The position numbers were made by a program, and so were the translations under genes. 64,000 bases of DNA. Origin: Streptomyces sulfonofaciens. Its GTDB lineage: Bacteria > Actinomycetota > Actinomycetes > Streptomycetales > Streptomycetaceae. This document shows, piece by piece, positions 1 to 10,432 of this stretch. Every line of letters begins with the position of its first letter. The stretch's first letter is position 1. The notes beneath the pieces were generated by a model. It had not been told where the DNA came from and did no database searches. It saw nothing but the letters and a program-made list of their open reading frames with translations. Location: contig NZ_BNCD01000003.1 in assembly GCF_014656295.1 (NCBI RefSeq), positions 348,155 through 412,154 of the forward strand, in the 5' to 3' direction.

Positions 1-87
1 TCCCGGCTTCCCGGCTTCCCGGCTTCCCGGCTTCCCGGCTTCCCGGCTTCCCGGCTTCCCGGCTTCCCGGCTTCCCGGCTTCCCGGC
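1..87. repeat. 8-bp tandem repeat (TCCCGGCT), about 11 copies
   Basis: The window opens inside a perfect head-to-tail array of the octamer TCCCGGCT, ten full copies plus seven bases, which probably continues to the left. Positions 88-577 that follow are GC-rich and show no convincing gene. TAGGGT at about 564-569 is a plausible -10 box just before the first gene's ATG. Confidence 0.95.
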
Positions 88-577
88 GGGAAACGAAACG
101 CCGGTCCGGTGCGGTCTCGTCCCCCGTCGAGACCTCGCCGGACCGGCGTCCCCCCGTACATCCCCCGCAAGGGCCCCGCGGACGGCGCCCGCCCCCCCTG
201 GTCGCGCCGGTCGACGGGCCCGGCCTCCCCCGCCGTGCGGCGGGGGCGGCCAAGGGCGCCGCGCCGTTCCGCCGCCCCGTGTCGGCGGTACCGGAGCCGC
301 GCCCCTTCCGTGCCACCACTCTTCCGTGGCGGGTGCCCCCGCCCCATCCGCGCGGCTACTCATCTACGCGCCTAGGTAGCCGTACTCAGGGATGGGCACC
401 TGCCCCTAGCCACCACCCGGCGGGACGCGCCCCGACCCGCCGCGCGGGGCGGCCCGGCAGGGCGGAACGGGCGAGGCGGAGGGGGAACAGGCGGGACAGG
501 CCGGGGGCCACCGGTGGCAGCGCTTCCGGTTCCGGCCCCGCGCGTGCCTGTCAGAGACGGCCGATAGGGTCCCTGGC

Positions 578-2077
578 ATGGCACGGATTGCGGTGATCGG
601 CGCCGGGATGGGCGCGATGGCGGCCGCCGCCCGGCTGGCCGTCGCGGGCCACCGGGTAGTGGTGTACGAACGCGGGGAGACCTACGGCGGCGCGCTGGGC
701 AGCGTCGAGCGCGAGGGCTTCGTCTTCGACACGGCTCCGGGCCTGCTCACGCTCCCCGCCGTCTACCGCGACCTGTTCGTCAAGACGGGCAGGCAGCCCC
801 TGGAGGAGTGTGTCGAGCTGGCGCAGGTGGAGCCCGCGGTCCGCCACGTCTTCGCGGACGGCACCGGCGTCCACCTGGCGAACGCCTCCCGCGCGGCCGT
901 CGGCGAGGCCCTGGACCACGCTCTGGGCCGGGGCTCGGGCGAGCGCTGGGCCGCGTTCATGAACCGTGCCCGCGATGCCTGGGACCGCACGCGCCGCCCC
1001 CTGCTGGAAGAGCCGCTGTGGCCGAACTGGCAGGTCCTCGCCGACCGCGAGCCCTACCCGGCGCCCACCCGGCGCAGGCTGCTGCGCCGGGACCGCTCGG
1101 CGGCCACCCTCTCGGAGATCGCCGAGTTGGAGCTCGGCGGCGACGCCCGGCTGCGTGCGCTCCTGGAGCACCACGCGCTCACCGCCGGCCTAGATCCGCG
1201 CACGGCCCCCGCGTCCGCCGCCGTCCTGCCGTACCTGGAGCAGACGTTCGGCGTCTGGGCGGTCCGGGGCGGGCTGCGGGCCCTGGCGAGCGCCGTCCAC
1301 GAGCGCTGTGTGGCCCGGCGGGTGGAGTTCCGCTTCGGTGCCGCGGTGACCGGGATCGTCGAGAAGGACGGCAGGGCGGCGGGGGTCGAGCTGGCGGACG
1401 GCACCGTGGATCAGGCCGCGTTCGTGGTGGCGGGTGTGGCACCCGGGGTGCTCGACCGGCTGCTGCGCGGCGTGCCGGCCCGCACCCCGGACGAGGTCCC
1501 CGGCAGGACGGGCCTGCCCAGCCGTCTGACGCTGCTGCTCGCCCTGCGCGGCCCCCGCCCCAAGGACGCCGTGCACCGCACGGTGGTGCACACCGGCGAC
1601 CGCGGCGCGGAACTCGACCGGCTCTTCGCGGCCGCTCCCGGCGTCCCCGCCGAACCGACGGTCACCGTCCTGCGCCCCGCCGGCCCGGGGCCCGCGCCCG
1701 ACGCCGAGCACGAGGCGGTCACCGCCACGGCCACGGTGCCCGCGGGCGCCGCGGTCACCGAGGCGGACGTCGAGCGGGTCCTCACGCGCGCGGAGCGTGC
1801 GGTGGAGGGCCTGCGCGAGCGCCTCCTGTGGCACGAGGTGCGCACCCCGGCCCATGTCGCCGAGGCGACCGGCGCGGAGGGCGGTGCGGTTCCGCCGCCC
1901 GCCCTGGCCGCGGGCGGCGGCCGGCTGCTGCACCCGTCGAACGCCACTCGCCTGCCGGGACTGTTCACCGTGGGCGGCTGGTCCCACCCGGGCGGCGGCC
2001 TGCCTCATGCGGGGATGTCCGGTGCACTGGTCGCCGGACTGATCGTGGAGGGTCCCGGGTTCCGCGGCTCGCAGTAA
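578..2077 (+). CDS. NAD(P)/FAD-dependent oxidoreductase, phytoene desaturase (CrtI)-like
   Basis: A 499-residue flavin amine-oxidase/CrtI-type protein. The N-terminus carries the dinucleotide-binding motif VIGAGMGAMAAAARL, followed by an acidic strand end (VVVYERGE) and the GGALGSVEREGFVFDTAP segment typical of CrtI/carotenoid isomerase-like proteins. The C-terminus has the matching FAD motif GGWSHPGGGLPHAGMSG. The length suits the family. The ATG lies only about nine bases after a TAGGGT -10-like box and has no Shine-Dalgarno, so the message may be leaderless. No carotenoid genes are adjacent, so the substrate is unknown. The family is clear; a role in carotenoid metabolism is not shown. Confidence 0.88.
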   Translation: MARIAVIGAGMGAMAAAARLAVAGHRVVVYERGETYGGALGSVEREGFVFDTAPGLLTLPAVYRDLFVKTGRQPLEECVELAQVEPAVRHVFADGTGVHLANASRAAVGEALDHALGRGSGERWAAFMNRARDAWDRTRRPLLEEPLWPNWQVLADREPYPAPTRRRLLRRDRSAATLSEIAELELGGDARLRALLEHHALTAGLDPRTAPASAAVLPYLEQTFGVWAVRGGLRALASAVHERCVARRVEFRFGAAVTGIVEKDGRAAGVELADGTVDQAAFVVAGVAPGVLDRLLRGVPARTPDEVPGRTGLPSRLTLLLALRGPRPKDAVHRTVVHTGDRGAELDRLFAAAPGVPAEPTVTVLRPAGPGPAPDAEHEAVTATATVPAGAAVTEADVERVLTRAERAVEGLRERLLWHEVRTPAHVAEATGAEGGAVPPPALAAGGGRLLHPSNATRLPGLFTVGGWSHPGGGLPHAGMSGALVAGLIVEGPGFRGSQ

Positions 2078-2273
2078 CGGCACCAGCGGCGGCCACAGGC
2101 GGACCTGGGCGCCACGGCCACGGCGGACCTGGGCGCCGGCAGTCGCGCCTCACCACGCCGGTCGCCCGGTGCCGGCTCACCGGCTGCCCGGCTACCGGCG
2201 GCGCGCCCGTGCGCGCCGGTGCCGCGCCCCTCGGTACCCCGTACCGCGCCCGTCGGCACGGGTACCGCGCTCG

Positions 2274-3392
2274 TCAGTACCGGTACTGCTGGTCGTGGTA
2301 GCCGTCGTCGTAACCGGTGGGGTCGTAACCGCCGTGGGGGTGCTCCCCGCTGGGATGGCCGCCGTTCGCCCCGTCCTGGTAGGGGTACGGCTGCTCGGGC
2401 GGCAGCTCACCGCCGTAAGCCGCCTCCGTGGCGCGCTGCTGGGGCATCCACACACCGCCCGGCGGTGTGTCCGTCTCGTACGACGCGCTCGCGTACGGGT
2501 CCTGGGCGGGGTACGCCCCGGCGTACTGCTGCCCGTAGGGGTCGTACTGCTGGTGCTGCTGCTGGTGCTGGTGCTGGTCGGTGCCGTAGCCCTGGGCGCC
2601 CTGGAAGCCGTCCTGCGCCGCCCCGGTGTAGGCGTCGGCGGAGTAGGCGCCGTACGCCTGCCGGCCGGTGTCGTAGCCGTACTGCTGGTCGTAGCCCGCG
2701 TGGTCGTCGTAGCCGTACTCGCCGGTGCCGTAACCGGTGTGCTCGGCGGACGCCGAGGCGTAGGCGTCGGCGGGGGTCCCGGAGCCCCCCGGCGCGTAGG
2801 CACCGGAGTCCGCGGGCGCGGTGGGCGGGTAGCCGTAGGCGGTGTCGGCGTACCCGCTGTCCGCGTCGGCGGTGTACCCGGTCCCCGCCGTGCCGGTGTA
2901 CGCGGTGTCGGTGCCGTAGACGCCGTACTGGCCGGTGTCCTCGGGCAGCGGCTCGGGTTCGTAGATCGGCGCCGGGGGCTGCTCCGGTTCGTGGGTCGGC
3001 GCCGGGGGCTGGTCCGGGAGCGGCGGGGCGTCGGCGGTCCCGGTCGGCTCGTACTCCACGTCGGACACCTTGAGGGTGGGCTCCTGGCGGCCCGCGGCGC
3101 GGCCGGGGGCCGCCTTGCGGCGCCTGCTCGCGCCCGGTCTGCCGCCCAGCGCCCAGCCGGTGGAGAACCCGCGGCGGAACGAGAGGGTGACGTACGTCTG
3201 CCCGACGGCGAAGGCCACCGCGCCGACGGCGATGACCACGACGGACGGCAGTGCTACACCGATCACCACGCAGAGGAAGCCGACGAAGGCGAGCAACCGC
3301 CAGCGCAGCCGCGCCTTGTACTGCAGCAGCACCTCGCCGAGCAGCCAGAGCGCGACCAGACCGAATGCGATGTAGAGGACCGTCCAGCCCAT
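2274..3392 (-). CDS. Membrane protein with long Tyr/Gln/Gly-rich cytoplasmic-type tail
   Basis: A 372-residue protein of unknown function. The first 85 or so residues hold two to three hydrophobic helices (around residues 1-20, 30-45 and 48-65). A basic linker (RRRKAAPG) follows, then about 270 residues of low-complexity sequence very rich in Tyr, Gln, Gly, Ala, Asp and Pro, with repeated YGYDD, GYG, QYGYD and QHQHQQQHQQ patches. The tail looks disordered and prion-like. The gene lies just downstream of metF on the same strand, with a 54-bp gap, and could be co-transcribed. I do not recognise a named family. Comparable membrane proteins next to metF occur in other Streptomyces as I recall. 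Confidence 0.8.
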   Translation of the reverse strand: MGWTVLYIAFGLVALWLLGEVLLQYKARLRWRLLAFVGFLCVVIGVALPSVVVIAVGAVAFAVGQTYVTLSFRRGFSTGWALGGRPGASRRRKAAPGRAAGRQEPTLKVSDVEYEPTGTADAPPLPDQPPAPTHEPEQPPAPIYEPEPLPEDTGQYGVYGTDTAYTGTAGTGYTADADSGYADTAYGYPPTAPADSGAYAPGGSGTPADAYASASAEHTGYGTGEYGYDDHAGYDQQYGYDTGRQAYGAYSADAYTGAAQDGFQGAQGYGTDQHQHQQQHQQYDPYGQQYAGAYPAQDPYASASYETDTPPGGVWMPQQRATEAAYGGELPPEQPYPYQDGANGGHPSGEHPHGGYDPTGYDDGYHDQQYRY

Positions 3393-3446
3393 GTACGCCC
3401 CTCTCGTGCGGATGTCACGCCTCGTCGGGCAAGGGTACGGCCGCCG

Positions 3447-4367
3447 CTAGGCCTGCTGCGGGTGCAGGCCGAGATTCTCGTGGATTTCCAGCGTCGCCGT
3501 GGAGTTGTTGAGCGTGATGTAGTGCAGCCCTGGGACGCCTTCCGCCAGCAGGCGCGCGCAGAACTCCGTCGCGAACTCGATGCCGATGGAGCGTACCGCC
3601 GCGGGGTCGGACGCGGCGGCGAGGATGCGCTCCCTGAGCCCGCCGGGAACGGCGGCGTTGCTCAACTGCGGGAGGCGCTCCAGCATCCGCACGCTGGTCA
3701 CCGGGATCACCTCGGGGATGATGGGCGTGTCGCAGCCCGCCGCCGCGACGCGGTCCCGCAGCCGCAGGTACGACTCCGGTTGGAAGAACATCTGGGTGAT
3801 CGCGTAGTCGGCGCCCGCCCGGCACTTGTCGGTGAAGTACCGGATGTCGCTGTCCTCGTCGAGCGAGCGCGGGTGCAGTTCGGGGAACGCGGCGACGCCC
3901 ACGCAGAAGTCGCCGGACTCCTTGATCAGGCGGACCAGGTCGGCGGCGTAGGTGAGGCCCTGCGGGTGCGGCACCCACTCGCCCATGGGGTCGCCGGGCG
4001 GGTCGCCCCGGACGGCGAGCATGTTGCGGATCCCGGCGTCCGCGTACTGGCCGATGATGTTGCGCAGCTCGGCGACGGAGTGGTTGACGGCGGTGAGGTG
4101 GGCGACCGGTGTGAGGGTGGTGTCGGCCACGATGCGCTCGGTGGCCTTCACGGTGCCCGCGCGGGTGGACCCGCCGGCGCCGTAGGTGACCGAGACGAAG
4201 CTCGGTGCCACCGCCTCGACCCGGCGCAGGGCGTCCCAGAGGTTCCGCTCGCCTTTCGGGGTCTTCGGCGCCCAGAACTCGAAGGAGTACGTGGTGGTGC
4301 CGGACGCGAGCATGTCGCGCACGGTGGGTGCGCGATCGGTCCTGGTGGATGCGGTGCCGAAGGCCAT
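3447..4367 (-). CDS. metF: Methylenetetrahydrofolate reductase
   Basis: Reduces 5,10-methylene-THF to 5-methyl-THF for methionine synthesis, using a flavin. The 306 residues match the bacterial MetF length. Seen are the N-terminal [17 protein letters not shown] segment with the catalytic Glu of the FEF-type motif, the [13 protein letters not shown] loop, a [11 protein letters not shown] motif for flavin/folate binding and ITQMFFQPE near the C-terminal half. The ATG is preceded at about seven bases by TAACCT with a TTGGTC hexamer 15 bases upstream, so translation may start on a leaderless transcript. Its neighbours are the thiamine genes. Confidence 0.96.
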   Translation of the reverse strand: MAFGTASTRTDRAPTVRDMLASGTTTYSFEFWAPKTPKGERNLWDALRRVEAVAPSFVSVTYGAGGSTRAGTVKATERIVADTTLTPVAHLTAVNHSVAELRNIIGQYADAGIRNMLAVRGDPPGDPMGEWVPHPQGLTYAADLVRLIKESGDFCVGVAAFPELHPRSLDEDSDIRYFTDKCRAGADYAITQMFFQPESYLRLRDRVAAAGCDTPIIPEVIPVTSVRMLERLPQLSNAAVPGGLRERILAAASDPAAVRSIGIEFATEFCARLLAEGVPGLHYITLNNSTATLEIHENLGLHPQQA

Positions 4368-4374
4368 ACGGGCA

Positions 4375-4401
4375 GGTTAGCCAGGTGGCGGCCGCGACCA
4401 A
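4375..4401 (-). promoter_or_regulatory. Candidate metF promoter (TTGGTC - 15 bp - TAACCT)
   Basis: On the minus strand a TTGGTC hexamer (4396-4401) and TAACCT (4375-4380) are separated by 15 bases. The metF ATG follows the -10-like box by about seven bases, compatible with a leaderless start. The spacing is slightly short and this is pattern reading only. Confidence 0.4.
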
Positions 4402-4572
4402 ACCAGACCAGGGGCAATTGTCTTGATTGCCAGGATGTCGGCCGTGCCGGTGTCCACGTTCCGGACGGCCGTCACCCGGTGTGCACGATCCGGATCCGGC
4501 CGAATCCGTGCTGCGTCCCCTGTGGTGTTCCGGTGTGGCCCGGGCGGGGCCGTCTGGGCTTCCCGGGCCCGT

Positions 4573-4662
4573 GTGGGGTTCCGGGGCCGTGCGGGGTTCC
4601 AGGGCCGTGCGGGGTTCCAGGGCCGTGCGGGGTTCCGGGGGCGTGTGAGGTTCCAGGGCCGT
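4573..4662. repeat. 18-bp direct repeats, five copies, between thiE and metF
   Basis: Five imperfect copies of GCGGGGTTCCAGGGCCGT run head to tail, with a partial sixth after 4662. Copies differ at one to four positions. The 335-bp gap between metF and thiE holds nothing else I can identify. The array would translate as a PARPWN-type hexapeptide repeat on the minus strand, but no credible gene includes it. Confidence 0.9.
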
Positions 4663-4736
4663 GCGGGTTCAGGCACGGGCCGCGCGGCCACGGGGCGCCG
4701 GAGGCGCTGGGCCGGGCCCCGGCGGGCGGGCGGTGG

Positions 4737-5432
4737 TCAGACGGCGCGCAGGCGCTCGGCGAACTCGGCCGCGGCGGCAGCGGGGTCGTCCGCGTCGGTG
4801 ATCGCCCGTACGACGACCACCCTGCGGGCGCCCGCGTCGAGCACCTGGTCCAGGTTGGCGAGGTCGATCCCGCCGATCGCGAACCAGGGGCGGTCGGTGC
4901 CCAGGGCGGCGGTGTGGCGCACCAGGCCGAGCCCGGGGGCGTAGCGGCCGGGCTTGGTCGGGGTGGGCCAGCAGGGACCCGTGCAGAAGTAGTCGACGCC
5001 TTCCTGGACTGCGGCGGCCGCCGCCTCCTGCTCGGCGTGGGTGGAGCGGCCGATCAGGACACGGTCGCCGAGTATCGCCCGGGCGGCCGTGACGGGCAGG
5101 TCGCCCTGGCCCAGGTGGAGCACGTCGGAGCCGATGGCGTGGGCGACGTCGGCGCGGTCGTTCACCGCGAGGAGCGTGCCGTGCCGGCGGCAGGCGTCGG
5201 CGACGACCTCCAGGTGTTCCAGTTCCTCGGCGGCCTCCATGCCCTTGTCGCGCAGTTGCACGATGTCGACACCGCCCGCGAGGGCCGCGTCGAGGAAGGC
5301 CGGCAGGTCGCCCTGGCGCTTGCGGGCGTCCGTGCAGAGGTACAGCCGGGCGTCGGCCAGCCGGGCACGGGGGGTGCCGGGGGCGGCCGCGGGGCCGGTG
5401 GCCGGGGTGCTGCTGGAGCTGTGGCTGGGCAT
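4737..5432 (-). CDS. thiE: Thiamine-phosphate synthase
   Basis: Joins HMP-pyrophosphate and the thiazole phosphate to give thiamine monophosphate. The 231-residue TIM-barrel protein has [12 protein letters not shown] for diphosphate/Mg binding, [17 protein letters not shown], the substrate loop [16 protein letters not shown] and AIGGID near the C-terminus. The ATG at 5432 is chosen because a GGGGGGA Shine-Dalgarno lies nine bases upstream and family similarity begins soon after. The open frame extends 83 codons further, but that part is Pro/Arg-rich and unlike ThiE. It sits apart from the riboswitch-controlled thiOSG group. No TPP box is visible before thiE. Confidence 0.95.
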   Translation of the reverse strand: MPSHSSSSTPATGPAAAPGTPRARLADARLYLCTDARKRQGDLPAFLDAALAGGVDIVQLRDKGMEAAEELEHLEVVADACRRHGTLLAVNDRADVAHAIGSDVLHLGQGDLPVTAARAILGDRVLIGRSTHAEQEAAAAAVQEGVDYFCTGPCWPTPTKPGRYAPGLGLVRHTAALGTDRPWFAIGGIDLANLDQVLDAGARRVVVVRAITDADDPAAAAAEFAERLRAV

Positions 5433-5730
5433 GGCGCGGGGTCCCCCCGGGGGTCGTGGTGGCGTCGGTCGTCCTGGCGGGCGGGTGGCGCACGCCGGTG
5501 GACGGCGTACGTCGGCGATCGGCGCACGCCCGTGTGCGGCGCACATCGGCCGTCCGCGTACGCCGGTGGAACAGCGCGCGCCGGCGGTCGGTGTCGGGCC
5601 GGCAGCGGGCGCGTGCCCGGTGGGCGCGGTGGGCGGGAGCGGTGTGCGCACCGGGCGGGCCGGTGGTGGGCGGGTCGGCACCCGGGGCCGCGGGGTGGCC
5701 GCGGCCCCGGGTGCCCGGCGGCTTGTCCGG
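5433..5730. other. Gene-free GC-rich spacer with degenerate repeats
   Basis: About 300 bases between thiE and the Rv2175c-like gene. They contain several degenerate copies of GCGTACGCCGG/GCGCACGCCGG-like words near 5480-5580. I see no gene, promoter or terminator that I can support. Confidence 0.5.
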
Positions 5731-6096
5731 TCAGACGGCGAGCGCCTGGGCGCGGCGCTTCACTTCCGTGCCGCGGTTCTCGCCGAGCGCCTGCGCGGGG
5801 GTGCCGGGCAGGGTCGGATCCGGGGTGAAGAGCCACTCCAGCATCTCTTCGTCGGTGAAGCCGTCGTCCCTCAGGAGCGTCAGCGTGCCGGTGAGGCCCT
5901 TGACGACCTTGTCGCCGTCGATGAAGGCGGCGGGCACGTGCAACGCCCTGTTCTCACCACGGCGCACCGCGATCAGTTGGCCCTCCTTGACCAGTTGCCG
6001 GACGCGCGTCACTTCCGCGCCGAGCATTTCGGCGATGTCGGGGAGGGTGAGCCAGGCGGGGACGAGAGCATCGATCTTTGCGTCAATCTCGGTCAC
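5731..6096 (-). CDS. Rv2175c-family DNA-binding protein
   Basis: A 121-residue protein beginning [20 protein letters not shown] from a GTG at 6096. The N-terminal half is a winged helix-turn-helix ([25 protein letters not shown] region) followed by an [15 protein letters not shown] wing. The C-terminal half resembles the Rv2175c C-terminal domain ([25 protein letters not shown]). In M. tuberculosis, Rv2175c binds DNA and is phosphorylated by the neighbouring kinase PknL. Here a PASTA kinase lies 4.3 kb away. Longer in-frame starts exist, but the added 41 residues are Pro/Arg-rich and unconvincing. Its regulon is unknown. Confidence 0.9.
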   Translation of the reverse strand: MTEIDAKIDALVPAWLTLPDIAEMLGAEVTRVRQLVKEGQLIAVRRGENRALHVPAAFIDGDKVVKGLTGTLTLLRDDGFTDEEMLEWLFTPDPTLPGTPAQALGENRGTEVKRRAQALAV

Positions 6097-6283
6097 GGGA
6101 CAAGCGTGCCATCTTGGACCGACAGCCGGAAGCGGGGCGCCTCCCGCGGGGCGCGTCGCGGGGCCGGTCCGGCGTGCCCGCGGCGGGTGAGCGGGAGGTC
6201 CGCGGCATGCCCACGACACGTGTGCGGCACGCCCACGGCCCGCCGCACCGGCAGGAGGGCGGCCCCGTGGGCGCCGGGGCGGG

Positions 6284-7525
6284 TCACACCGTGGCCGATT
6301 TCAGCGGCCGGGTGGGGTCGGAGAGGGCGGCGGGGTCCATCCGGGCGGCGGACTCGATGAGTCTGCGGCCCTGTGCCAGGTCGCGGGGGCGGCCCACCGC
6401 GAGGACGGCGACCAGCCGGTGGTCGAGGAGCCAGCAGACCGACCAGGCGGCGCTCGTGGGGTCGCCGCGCCACACCAGGGCGTCGGCGCCCCCGTGGTAC
6501 CCGGCGTACTGCACGAACCGCCCGAACTGCTCCGACCAGAAGTACGGCACGGGGTCGTACACCGCGGGCGCCGGACCGAGGACGTTGGCGGCGACGGTGC
6601 GCGGGCCCTGGAGGGCGTTGTCCCAGTGGTGCACCAGGAGCCGCTGCCCGTAGCGCGCGGACGGGAACGAGGCGCAGTCGCCCACCGCGTACACGTCGGG
6701 CGCCGAGGTGCGCAGCCGGTCGTCGGCGGCCACCTCCTGGTGGGCCCCGAGCGCGATGCCGGAGCCGGCGAGCCACCCGGTGGCGGGGCGCGCGCCGACG
6801 CCCACGACGACCGCGCCGGCGGGCAGCCGGGTGCCGTCGTCCAGCACCACCCCGCCCGGCTCGACGCGCGCCACGCGGGTGCGCGTGCGCAAACGGGCCC
6901 CGGCCTCGGCGTACCAGTCGGCCATGGGCGCCGCCACCTCGCGGGGCAGCGCCCCGGCGAGCGGTTGGTCACCGGCCTCGACCACGGTCACCGCGCAGCC
7001 CGACTCGCGCGCCGCGGTGGCGAACTCGGCCCCGATCCAGCCCGCTCCGACGACCACGACGTCGCTCCGCGCGGCGAGCACCGGCCGCAGCCGCTCGGCG
7101 TCGTCCAGGGTGCGCAGCAGGTGCACCCCGGGCACGCTCTCCGCGCCCGGCAGCCGGAGGGGTTCCGCACCGGTGGCGAGCACCGCCGTGTCGTACGGGA
7201 CGGGCCCGAGGGCGGTGTCCACCTCGTGGTCGGCGGGCCGCAGGCCCCTCGCCCCGTGGCCGAGCCGCAGCTCGACCCCGAGGGTGTCGAAGTCGATGTC
7301 GAAGGCGGAGCTCTCCGCCTTGCCGAGCAGCACCGCCTTCGACAGCGGCGGCCTGTCGTACGGCGGGTGCACCTCCGATCCGAGCAGGGTGATCGTGCCC
7401 CCGAAGCCCTTTTCGCGCAGGGCCACGGCGGTCTGCACCCCTGCCATGCCCGCACCCACGATGACGATGCGCCGCTGCGCCTGCGGCTGCTGTGGCCGGC
7501 TCTCCGGCTCCGTCTGCTCGCTCAC
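6284..7525 (-). CDS. FAD-dependent NAD(P)H oxidoreductase, ferredoxin-reductase type
   Basis: A 413-residue pyridine nucleotide-disulfide oxidoreductase-fold protein of the putidaredoxin/rubredoxin reductase group. It shows the FAD motif IVIVGAGMAGVQTAVALRE (about residues 20-38), YDRPPLSK which contacts flavin, the ATGAEP turn, the NAD(P) motif VVVVGAGWIGAEFA, and the C-terminal FAD motif VYAVGDCASF followed by HHWDNALQGPR. There is no redox-active CxxC. It is divergent from thiO; its GTG start follows TAAGGT (7532-7537) by about seven bases and may be leaderless. It could reduce a ferredoxin for a P450 or Rieske oxygenase, but none is nearby. Confidence 0.9.
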   Translation of the reverse strand: MSEQTEPESRPQQPQAQRRIVIVGAGMAGVQTAVALREKGFGGTITLLGSEVHPPYDRPPLSKAVLLGKAESSAFDIDFDTLGVELRLGHGARGLRPADHEVDTALGPVPYDTAVLATGAEPLRLPGAESVPGVHLLRTLDDAERLRPVLAARSDVVVVGAGWIGAEFATAARESGCAVTVVEAGDQPLAGALPREVAAPMADWYAEAGARLRTRTRVARVEPGGVVLDDGTRLPAGAVVVGVGARPATGWLAGSGIALGAHQEVAADDRLRTSAPDVYAVGDCASFPSARYGQRLLVHHWDNALQGPRTVAANVLGPAPAVYDPVPYFWSEQFGRFVQYAGYHGGADALVWRGDPTSAAWSVCWLLDHRLVAVLAVGRPRDLAQGRRLIESAARMDPAALSDPTRPLKSATV

Positions 7526-7652
7526 CCGATCACCTTAGACACGTGACTTTGCGTCAGTCAGCCGTTCCTGTCGCAAAGGCTCCTGCGGGCCCCCGGGATG
7601 CGGCTCCCCTACTGGGCCGCACGATGACGAGCTAGGGTGGACAACGGAAAAG

Positions 7653-7747
7653 AACTCGCGGGAGCCCGGGCGCACCGGGCTGAGAGGGAGGCTGCGGCGG
7701 CCTCCGACCGTACGAACCTGATCCGGGTCATGCCGGCGAAGGGAGGG
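7653..7747 (+). ncRNA. TPP riboswitch (THI element)
   Basis: The conserved thi-box pieces occur in order: the CCCGGGC...GGGCTGAGAGGGA segment (about 7664-7689), a variable P3 arm, then GACCGTACGAACCTGATCCGGGTCATGCCGGCGAAGGGAG (split by position: ACCTGATCCGGGTCATGCC at 7716-7734 and GCGAAGGGAG at 7735-7744). The 3' strand of the closing stem overlaps GGGAGG, the Shine-Dalgarno of thiO, which begins at 7759. TPP binding can therefore be expected to hide the ribosome site. A TAGGGT box at 7633-7638 is a plausible -10 for this transcript. Confidence 0.97.
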
Positions 7748-7758
7748 TCCTGACACCC

Positions 7759-10174
<2,416 letters not shown>

Positions 10175-10280
10175 GCGGCCGGCGGCACGGCGCCAGGCGC
10201 GACCGGGCGGCAGACCCGTGACCGCGCCGTACGGCCCTGCCCGGGCACGCCCCGCCCCTGACGGGTTCGGCGGCAGGGCG

Positions 10281-10363
10281 CGGGCGGCAGGACCGACCGG
10301 GGCGGTCACAGGTCGGCGGCAAGGCCCGGGCGGCAGGACCCACCGGGGCGGTCACAGGTCGGC
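10281..10363. repeat. Direct repeat, two copies with 47-bp period
   Basis: The roughly 36-bp word beginning GGGCGGCAGGACC and ending GGGGCGGTCACAGGTCGGC occurs at about 10281-10317 and again at 10328-10363 with few mismatches. A weaker copy lies near 10200. It fills most of the thiG-kinase gap. I see no terminator there. Confidence 0.75.
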
Positions 10364-10415
10364 TGCAGTCCCGCTCCGGCTGCGTCCGGGTGGTCGGGGC
10401 CGTCAGTGGCGGCTC

Positions 10416-10432
10416 GTAGACTCCCCTTTGTG
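10416..10432 (+). promoter_or_regulatory. Candidate leaderless -10 box for the PASTA kinase
   Basis: TAGACT at 10416-10421 is followed eight bases later by an in-frame GTG at 10430, an arrangement common for leaderless actinobacterial genes. This favours the 10430 start over the GTG at 10406. Confidence 0.45.

Noticed and set aside
4402..4736. Riboswitch or leader RNA before thiE/metF
   Set aside because: Only an 18-bp tandem repeat is present; no TPP, SAM or cobalamin core elements are visible.
5433..5681. Longer thiE start giving 314 residues
   Set aside because: The extra 83 residues are Pro/Arg-rich, unlike ThiE, and GGGGGGA precedes the ATG at 5432.
2169..5828. A 1219-codon plus-strand open frame spanning thiE and metF
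   Set aside because: It is the reverse-strand shadow of real minus-strand genes; low-complexity Val/Arg/Gly composition and no domain.
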